Assembly: GCA_902362275.1 (NCBI GenBank)
Contig: CABIWB010000004.1
Span: 35,225 to 99,224 of the forward strand
From: Coriobacteriaceae bacterium
Lineage (GTDB): Bacteria > Actinomycetota > Coriobacteriia > Coriobacteriales > Coriobacteriaceae
DNA length: 64,000 nt
Direction of reading: 5' to 3'
Positions 56,964-64,000 of this stretch are shown here, piece after piece. The position numbers and the translations under genes are program-made. Below the pieces are notes generated by a model. It was given only the letters and a program-made list of their open reading frames with translations. It was not told where the DNA came from and made no database searches. Positions within the stretch are counted from its first letter, which is position 1. Each line of letters opens with the position of its first letter.

Positions 56964-57842
56964 TTACTGATTCATGTTGCCGTGAATGTAGGGGGTGACC
57001 TCGGGGGAAATATGGTCGCAGCCCAGCTCGCGCAGCGCGGACTCGATGGCGGTGGGCAGCGGGGTCTTGCCCTTGTCGTCAACGGCGGCACCGCCGAGGG
57101 CGGCAATCTTGGCAACATCTGCGGGTGCGGCCTCGATATGCATGCAGCCGCCGACCAAGCGCGCGCGCACCTGTGCCAGATCAAGATCGTGCAGGTAATC
57201 CTCGCAGGCGCGAATCAGGGAGACCTTCTCGCGCGTGAGTTCCTCGCCCGTGGGGACGCGCGTGGCAAGACATGCTCCCGCCGGCAGGTTCCAGACGGGA
57301 TAGCCCCATGCGCGCAGCAGCTTGCGCTCTTCGTCCTTGGTAAAGCCGACCTCCATAAGAGGGGAGCGTACACCGAGCTCTTCTGCCGCGCGCATGCCAG
57401 GGCGGTAGTCACCGCGATCGCTTGCATTGCTGCCGTCGATGACGGTGGAAAAGCCCAGCGATTTGGCGTGGTTGACGATGGCGGTAAAGCCGGCGCGCTT
57501 GCAGTGGTAGCAGCGATTGGCGTCGTTGCAGGCAACCTGGGGGAGCTGCAACTGATCGACCGAAAGATTGAGTACGGGGAGCTTAAAATGCGGCTCCTTA
57601 CTGGCTTGTACGTCAACGGATCGCTCAAATGAAGCTTGCTCGGGTGTGCCGATGAGCGGCGTGGTGAGGTGAACGAGAAGCGTGCTGGTGGGCATGATAC
57701 GGGCGCAGACCGCGGCCAAAAAGCTGCTGTCGACGCCACCGGAAAAGCCGATGGCGATGCGTCCGTATGCCAAAAGCAACTGCTCGAGCGTCGTGAGTTT
57801 GTCCTGAAGCTCCTCTGCAGGTGCAGTAGTGTCTGAAAGCAT
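56964..57842 (-). CDS. larE: LarE-type sacrificial sulfur transferase
   Basis: 292 residues. LarE uses ATP and its own cysteine or a cluster to add sulfur to the pyridinium precursor of the nickel-pincer cofactor of lactate racemase. The PP-loop is FSGGVDSSFLAAVC near residue 34; a cysteine pair occurs in ANRCYHCKRAGF, followed by DGSNASDRGDYRPG and LPAGACLATR. larB, larC and larA are not in the window. The same family is sometimes annotated as a general ATP pyrophosphatase, so the exact acceptor is open. Confidence 0.85.
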   Translation of the reverse strand: MLSDTTAPAEELQDKLTTLEQLLLAYGRIAIGFSGGVDSSFLAAVCARIMPTSTLLVHLTTPLIGTPEQASFERSVDVQASKEPHFKLPVLNLSVDQLQLPQVACNDANRCYHCKRAGFTAIVNHAKSLGFSTVIDGSNASDRGDYRPGMRAAEELGVRSPLMEVGFTKDEERKLLRAWGYPVWNLPAGACLATRVPTGEELTREKVSLIRACEDYLHDLDLAQVRARLVGGCMHIEAAPADVAKIAALGGAAVDDKGKTPLPTAIESALRELGCDHISPEVTPYIHGNMNQ

Positions 57843-58009
57843 GAAACGATCCTTACCATTGAGTACTCGGTCGAAAACTATAATCCTACCGAGCCGCTTG
57901 TCATAAGACTTCTATCTATGTAACGAAAGTGCAATATGCTATATACGTTATATACAAGTTTGTAAAGTGCGGTAGAGTGGCAGTAATGTAATCCGGTGAG
58001 GGGACCGAT

Positions 58010-58660
58010 ATGATCAAGGCTGTTATTTTTGACATGGATGGAACGCTGGTCGATACCGAGCGTTTGGGGATTAAGGCCTGGAAGGCAGGCGCCGCCGAAC
58101 TGGGGCTCGCGATTGATGATGCGCTGATCCATCAGTTTATCGGCCGCACGCTGCCCGATGTCATGGACATCCTTGATAAGCATTACGGTAGTCGCGAAAC
58201 CGCCGAGGCGATCTATGTCCGCCACAAGGAGATTCGCGACGAGATAGTCAAGACCGAACTAGAGCTTAAGGCCGGCGCCGCCGAGTGCCTAGACGAGCTG
58301 CTGGCTGCGGACTATCACGTGGGGCTTGCGACCTCGTCGCGCCACGTTACAGCGGAGCGCAACCTTAAGATGGTCGGGCTCTTTGACAAGTTTGAAACGG
58401 TGACCTGCGGCGAGGACGTCGTGCACGGCAAGCCCGACCCTGAGATGTATCTGCTTGCCTGCGAGCGCGCGGGCTTTGCCCCCGAGGAATGTGCCGTGGT
58501 CGAGGATTCGCGCAACGGCTGCGTCTCGGGCATTACGGCCGGCTGCCATGTCTTTGCCGTTCCCGACATCGTGCCGCTGCCGCAGGACGTGGTGGATGGC
58601 TGCGAGGCCGTGCTCGATACGCTGTTCGATTTGACGGCGGCGGTCAAGGCCGTGCGCTAG
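58010..58660 (+). CDS. HAD-family hydrolase (beta-phosphoglucomutase-like)
   Basis: 216 residues of HAD subfamily I with a helical cap. Motif I is FDMDGTLVDTE (nucleophile Asp9, acid/base Asp11), motif II ATSSRH, the lysine lies in VHGKPDPEMYLLA, and motif IV in VVEDSRNG. It fits small sugar-phosphate phosphatases or mutases; substrate unknown. GTGAGGGG precedes the ATG. A bidirectional terminator separates it from the LacI-type gene. Confidence 0.87.
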   Translation: MIKAVIFDMDGTLVDTERLGIKAWKAGAAELGLAIDDALIHQFIGRTLPDVMDILDKHYGSRETAEAIYVRHKEIRDEIVKTELELKAGAAECLDELLAADYHVGLATSSRHVTAERNLKMVGLFDKFETVTCGEDVVHGKPDPEMYLLACERAGFAPEECAVVEDSRNGCVSGITAGCHVFAVPDIVPLPQDVVDGCEAVLDTLFDLTAAVKAVR

Positions 58661-58699
58661 ACAATTGCGGTGTTGAAACGAGCAATTTCCCACGTTTGC

Positions 58700-58747
58700 G
58701 CTTAAGCAAAAGAGGCCCGGCAATGGTCGGGCCTCTTTTGCTTAAGC
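58700..58747. terminator. bidirectional terminator between convergent genes
   Basis: A perfect 20-bp inverted repeat (GCTTAAGCAAAAGAGGCCCG and its complement) with an 8-base loop; the CTCTTTTGC and GCAAAAGAG arms give U-rich 3' sides on both strands. Confidence 0.88.
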
Positions 58748-58773
58748 GGCGTTTTGGCATACTGGCCGACGTG

Positions 58774-59886
58774 CTATAGATATGCGCCTAGGTTGATGGC
58801 CGTGGCGTCGGTCTGGGTGCTCGCCTGGGTGCTGGCGCGCTTCAAGAGGAACGGCCGCACGAGTTCCTGACGGTTGATGTCCTCGGTTGCCGTGCCCGCG
58901 GTGACGGTGCGCACAGCGGAGCCGATGCGGACGCGTTTGGCCTTGGCGATGGGCTTGTTCTCGATCTGCTCCATGAGGAGCTGTACGCCCTTACGGCCGA
59001 TTTCGTAGCCAGGCGGTGCTACCGTGGTGAGCGGGACCGACCCGCTCCATGCAAGTGGGTTGCCGTCGCAGCCGGCCACGCGGACTTGCTCGGGGACGGA
59101 GATGCCTTTGTCGATCAACGCCGAGATAACGCCCGAGGCCAATACATCGGAAAGGCCGATGACAAAATCGGGGCGCTCGTCGGAAGAGCGCTCGGCAATC
59201 TGCGCGCCGATGCTGTAGCCGTCGACTGCGGTATTCCACTCTCCGGCGTCAATGACCTCAATTTTGATATCGGGATGCAGGGCGAGGGCCTTGTGAATGC
59301 CAAGTACGCGCAGGGTGAGCTGCATGAATGCCGCTCTTCCCACAACGGTGATATGGTGCGCACCGCGGGCGATGGCGAGCTCGGCGATAATGCGCCCTTG
59401 CGCCTCGTTGTCGGCGGCCACGTAGTAACCGGGTTCGGAGCAGTGGATGTCCAGATAGACGATCGGCACGGGCATTTTGGTCATTGCGGGGTGCCAATCG
59501 GGGGACGCCATGGGCTGAACCATGACGCCGGACATCTGCGTGCCCATAAAATAGCGCAGGTAATGGTCCTCGAGGATGTCGTCGTTATCGGCGTTGGCGA
59601 TGAGCAGGTCGTAGCCGTGCTTACGGGCCTCGTTATGGGCGCCGCTGGCAATTTGGAGCGAGAAGCCGTGATCGAGACGGGGAAGGACCAGGCCAAAGGA
59701 CTTGGTGGTGCCGCCCGCGAGCTGACGGGCGCTTTGGTTGGGCAGGTAGCCAAGGCGATTGATGGTCTCGTTGATGAGTTTGAGGGTTTCGGGGCGCAGC
59801 TTTTCGGGGTGGTTGAGCGCGTTGGAAACCGTGCCCAGCGAGACCCCTGCCTCGCGTGCGACATCGCTGATTTTTACCTTTGCCAT
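58774..59886 (-). CDS. LacI-family transcriptional regulator
   Basis: 370 residues. The N-terminal helix-turn-helix VKISDVAREAGVSLGTVS and hinge helix (PNQSARQLAGG) are followed by a periplasmic-binding-protein-like sugar-sensing domain. The dimer and ligand regions include FVIGLSDVLASGVISALIDK, and VAGCDGNPLAW. AAAGGGG precedes the ATG of MAKVKISD. Such proteins repress sugar genes, but no sugar genes are adjacent. The intergenic region upstream carries paired 16-bp motifs that could include its operators (unproven). Confidence 0.88.
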   Translation of the reverse strand: MAKVKISDVAREAGVSLGTVSNALNHPEKLRPETLKLINETINRLGYLPNQSARQLAGGTTKSFGLVLPRLDHGFSLQIASGAHNEARKHGYDLLIANADNDDILEDHYLRYFMGTQMSGVMVQPMASPDWHPAMTKMPVPIVYLDIHCSEPGYYVAADNEAQGRIIAELAIARGAHHITVVGRAAFMQLTLRVLGIHKALALHPDIKIEVIDAGEWNTAVDGYSIGAQIAERSSDERPDFVIGLSDVLASGVISALIDKGISVPEQVRVAGCDGNPLAWSGSVPLTTVAPPGYEIGRKGVQLLMEQIENKPIAKAKRVRIGSAVRTVTAGTATEDINRQELVRPFLLKRASTQASTQTDATAINLGAYL

Positions 59887-59950
59887 AGCGGCCCCTTTGA
59901 TGCGTTTCAAGTACAAGCCAGATTGTAGCATCGCCCGTTTCCAGGGTGTC

Positions 59951-59998
59951 AAAACCTACCAATTAGGGACAGGTTTATTCTGGCAGGTTTTATCTGGG
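59951..59998. repeat. 48-bp palindromic repeat, copy 3 (inverted)
   Basis: The reverse complement reads CCCAGATAAAACCTGCCAGA, then ATAAACCTGTCCCTAATTGG, close to copies 1 and 2 but with several changes. Confidence 0.75.
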
Positions 59999-60020
59999 CA
60001 AACACCGGAGCCCAGACCAA

Positions 60021-60064
60021 ACCACCGCAAAGGTGACGCAGTGCGCTGCCTCCTTTGCGGTGGT
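60021..60064. repeat. hairpin repeat ACCACCGCAAAGG
   Basis: 13-bp perfect stem ACCACCGCAAAGG / CCTTTGCGGTGGT with an 18-base loop. Confidence 0.75.
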
Positions 60065-60086
60065 CGCGTTGCCTGGCCCTTCAATT

Positions 60087-60223
60087 GTCTCGATCTGTAA
60101 CATCTGGACGACAAAACAAGACCTACCTGTTACAGATCGAGACAGACCGCCGGGGCCAGGCGGAAAATCTCGATCTGTAACAGCAAACCCTCTTTCGGCG
60201 CCCCAAATGTTACAGATTGAGAC
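60087..60223. repeat. two inverted pairs of GTCTCGATCTGTAACA
   Basis: The 16-bp motif occurs forward at 60087 and 60167 and inverted at 60128 and 60208, with one or two mismatches in later copies. Each pair spans exactly 57 bp with a 25-base loop. The first pair is extended outward by GCCTGGCCC / GGGCCAGGC. Confidence 0.85.
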
Positions 60224-60253
60224 GTTTCGGCGGAGCTTGTTGTCGGACACCCG

Positions 60254-60290
60254 AACCGCCACGAAGGTGCCTGTCCCCTTTGTGGTGGTT
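60254..60290. repeat. hairpin repeat AACCGCCACGAAGG
   Basis: 14-bp stem with three G-T pairs, AACCGCCACGAAGG / CCTTTGTGGTGGTT, loop containing CCTGTCC. Confidence 0.75.
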
Positions 60291-60370
60291 TTGCCGCGGC
60301 TGGGCTGCTCGCTAAACAGTGGAGTGTCTACAATAGAAGCCGTTTTGATCGTAGATTGAAAGGCTTTGGT

Positions 60371-61252
60371 ATGGCTCGCGCTGTTTCTCGTCGTGATTTT
60401 CTGGGTTTGATCGCCGGTGCTGCAATGGTTGCGGCGAGCGGTTGCGCTGGCAGTGGCGCTGACAAGGGCTCTGCCGCTGGTTCTGCTGCGGTTGCGGGCG
60501 ACGATATCAGGGGCGCCAAGCTCACCTTTGTGGGCGACGATGCCTTTGCGCCCTATCGCTATCTGGAGACGCAGTCGGACGGCAAGCAGAAGGTTGTCGG
60601 CCTGGACATCGCTATCGCTGACGAGATGGCCTCGCGCTTGGGCTTTTCTTACGACTTTGAGCCGCAGGACTTTGCCGCCACGCTTGCATCGGTGCAGAGC
60701 GATGACAAGGCCTTTACCATGGCGATGAGCTCCAACGAAGAGCGCGAGCAGACCTATGACTTCACGCGCGGCTACTATCAGCCGCTTGTGGGCGTTCTCA
60801 CGCTCGGCGGCGATCCCGTCAAGCGCGTTGAGGACCTCGCCGGCAAGTCCATCGCCTGCACCACCGGTACCGTGCAGAACAAGTTCATCGCCAAGGTCAT
60901 GCCCGATGCTGATATTCACACGTACGACGGTGGTGACCAGTGCCTGCAAGAGGTGCTCGCCGGGCGCATCGATGCCTACCTGTGTGACGGCGCCGAGGGT
61001 CAGTCCATGCGCGATGCGAACGATGGCTTGGTGCTGGGCCTGCTCGATCGCTCCGAGACGAGCGACCACGTGGGCGTGTACCGTCTGATGGCCAAGAAGG
61101 GCGCCGGCTTTGTCGCGGCGCTTGACGAGTGCATCGGCGAGATGCTCGAGGATGGCACCATCGATGACTGCATCAAGCAGTATGTGGGTGCCGACTTTAT
61201 GTGGAACGGCGACTATTCCGCTTCCGGCACGTCGACGGCTGCCGGAAAATAG
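60371..61252 (+). CDS. amino-acid ABC substrate-binding lipoprotein (second system)
   Basis: 293 residues with a twin-arginine signal (SRRDFLGLIAG), lipobox (SGC near residue 25) and a GSAAGSAAVAG linker almost the same as in the protein encoded at 48765. The mature part has family-3 binding-protein features: FVGDDAFAPYRYLETQSDGK, VVGLDIAIADEMA and LAGKSIACTTGTVQNKFI. The ATG follows GAAAGG. A permease gene follows, but there is no ATPase gene. Confidence 0.87.
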   Translation: MARAVSRRDFLGLIAGAAMVAASGCAGSGADKGSAAGSAAVAGDDIRGAKLTFVGDDAFAPYRYLETQSDGKQKVVGLDIAIADEMASRLGFSYDFEPQDFAATLASVQSDDKAFTMAMSSNEEREQTYDFTRGYYQPLVGVLTLGGDPVKRVEDLAGKSIACTTGTVQNKFIAKVMPDADIHTYDGGDQCLQEVLAGRIDAYLCDGAEGQSMRDANDGLVLGLLDRSETSDHVGVYRLMAKKGAGFVAALDECIGEMLEDGTIDDCIKQYVGADFMWNGDYSASGTSTAAGK

Positions 61253-61279
61253 CGAGTCGATACGGCGCGCACCAAGGGC

Positions 61280-61933
61280 ATGCTGATGAAGTTTGAACTG
61301 CTAGAACCATATATACCGATGTTTATGAGCGGCCTGGTCGTGACCTGTCAGGTGACGGCCGCCGCGCTGGTCATAGCACTTGCCCTGGGCTTTTTCATCG
61401 CCGTGCTCAAGGTTTTGCCCTGTCGCCCGTTGCGCGCGGTGCTCAACTTCTACACCTCTATCTTTCGCGGCGTGCCGCTCATCGTGTTGCTCTTTTTGGC
61501 GTACTTTGCGACGCCGCAGCTCACGGGCTTTAAAATCTCGATGTTTGCCGCCGGTGCCATTACGCTGGGGCTCAACGGCTCGGCGACGGTGTCCGAGACA
61601 GTGCGCGGCGGTATCGAGGGCGTTGATCGGGGGCAGTACGATGCCGCTCGGGCCATCGGGCTTCGCTATGTTCCCATGATGTGCAAGATTGTCGTTCCGC
61701 AGGCGATGCGCTCGATTGCCCCTGCTCTGGTCAACGAAGTGATCACGGTCCTCAAGAGCTCCTCGCTGGTGGCAACCATCGGCCTGATGGATATGATGCG
61801 CGCCGCACAGAGCGTGCAGGCGCTCACCTATCGAGCCTTTGAACCGTTTTTAGCGGTGGCCGTGGTCTACTACGTCATTGTCATGGCGCTCACGGCCCTG
61901 GGCGATCGGCTCGAACGCCGCCTGCGACTCTAG
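61280..61933 (+). CDS. amino-acid ABC transporter permease (second system)
   Basis: 217 residues of the polar amino-acid permease type: membrane segments at the N-terminus (VVTCQVTAAALVIALALGFF), centre and C-terminus. The ATPase-docking loop is YDAARAIGLRYVPMMCKIVV. The ATG at 61280 or the one two codons later could start it. It lies 27 bases after the binding-protein gene, and glmS follows instead of an ATPase, so the transporter must borrow one, or has lost its own. Confidence 0.85.
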   Translation: MLMKFELLEPYIPMFMSGLVVTCQVTAAALVIALALGFFIAVLKVLPCRPLRAVLNFYTSIFRGVPLIVLLFLAYFATPQLTGFKISMFAAGAITLGLNGSATVSETVRGGIEGVDRGQYDAARAIGLRYVPMMCKIVVPQAMRSIAPALVNEVITVLKSSSLVATIGLMDMMRAAQSVQALTYRAFEPFLAVAVVYYVIVMALTALGDRLERRLRL

Positions 61934-61944
61934 GGGTGCGCAAA

Positions 61945-61971
61945 CCGCCACAAAGGTCCCCTTCGTGGCGG
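61945..61971. repeat. hairpin repeat CCGCCACAAAGG
   Basis: Stem CCGCCACAAAGG / CCTTCGTGGCGG (one mismatch) with a 3-base loop, directly after the permease stop. It probably acts as a terminator-like hairpin and belongs to the same family as the hairpins near 60.0 and 60.3 kb. Confidence 0.7.
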
Positions 61972-62122
61972 CGGGGTATGTGTATCGGGTGGTATCCAAG
62001 TTGAGGTACCACTTCTGGTATATCAGCTTGCGCCTGCGTGAGTACAATACTCGGACGTTATACGTCTCAGCGCCCGTCGTGCGTGGGCGTTTTGCAGTCA
62101 CGCGAACGAAGGGATTTATCCT

Positions 62123-63970
<1,848 letters not shown>

Positions 63971-64000
63971 TTGGTTCCGCCGTTCTAGCGGCTAAGGCCC

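Larger units (their letters stand above)
59887..60370. other. intergenic region packed with palindromes
   Basis: 484 bases between the divergent LacI and binding-protein genes. It holds the third 48-bp repeat, two Cys-Gly-neutral hairpins of the CCGCCAC/GTGGCGG type (60021-60064, 60254-60290), and the four-copy GTCTCGATCTGTAACA arrangement. No protein gene is seen. Confidence 0.65.

Noticed and set aside
61972-62122. glmS ribozyme upstream of glmS
   Set aside because: The 150-base leader lacks the conserved ribozyme core; only a short GCGCCC/GGGCG hairpin is visible.

Overview
The window reads as chromosome of a gut actinobacterium of the class Coriobacteriia, most likely Collinsella. I base this on the 16S rRNA text (it matches what I recall of C. 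aerofaciens-type 16S, including the AGAGTTCGATCCTGGCTCAG start), on the G+C-rich codon usage, and on family-level gene resemblance; no database search was possible. The left edge carries khpB(jag)-rsmG-parS(x3)-parA-parB, the usual origin-proximal block, so oriC should lie just to the left.

Layout. 1-3.4 kb: khpB end, rsmG, three perfect parS sites, parAB and a small YtxH-like protein. 3.5-10.4 kb: rlmN, ddl, a DnaQ-exonuclease/DinG-helicase fusion and two WYL regulators that converge on it. 10.6-14.1 kb: a large membrane protein with an M28 peptidase fold split by a long acidic insert and lacking key metal and catalytic residues, plus a small membrane protein. 14.1-17.6 kb: an LPATG-anchored thioester/SpaA-repeat surface adhesin. 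17.9-23.1 kb: a 5.2-kb integrative element in tRNA-Gly(CCC), bounded by 45-bp direct repeats, with a tyrosine integrase, repressor, excisionase-like protein and a run of small overlapping genes. 23.1-32.3 kb: purB, a TSCPD protein, a Tat lipoprotein, a two-component system, purC, an M29 aminopeptidase and tRNA-Lys(TTT). 32.8-37.9 kb: one complete rrn operon (16S-23S-5S, no spacer tRNA). 38-48.4 kb: hsp20, an MBL hydrolase divergent from tilS-hpt-ftsH, an aminotransferase, a PHP phosphatase and rlmD. 48.7-51.2 kb: a complete polar amino-acid ABC transporter. 51.4-54.7 kb: an EF-G-like GTPase and a secreted nuclease. 54.8-57.8 kb: an AlbA_2/HATPase/winged-helix regulator behind a nine-copy operator-like array, then larE. 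58-64 kb: HAD phosphatase, LacI regulator, a second substrate-binding protein and permease without an ATPase, and glmS.

The most unusual signals are non-coding. (1) Both tRNA genes are followed by related repeat modules, each with an intrinsic terminator, a palindromic T-arm-like segment, a series of hairpins and then a re-created copy of the 3' end of that same tRNA. (2) Nine exact copies of TTAGAGAGA, in both orientations, sit directly in front of the AlbA_2-type regulator, and that unit lies between two near-identical 48-bp palindromic repeats. (3) Several families of large intergenic palindromes occur, many with CTGTCCC in the loop. (4) Two exact-length inverted pairs of a 16-bp motif precede the orphan substrate-binding protein. 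(5) Two degenerate parS-like sites lie about 2 kb and 45 kb from the parS cluster.
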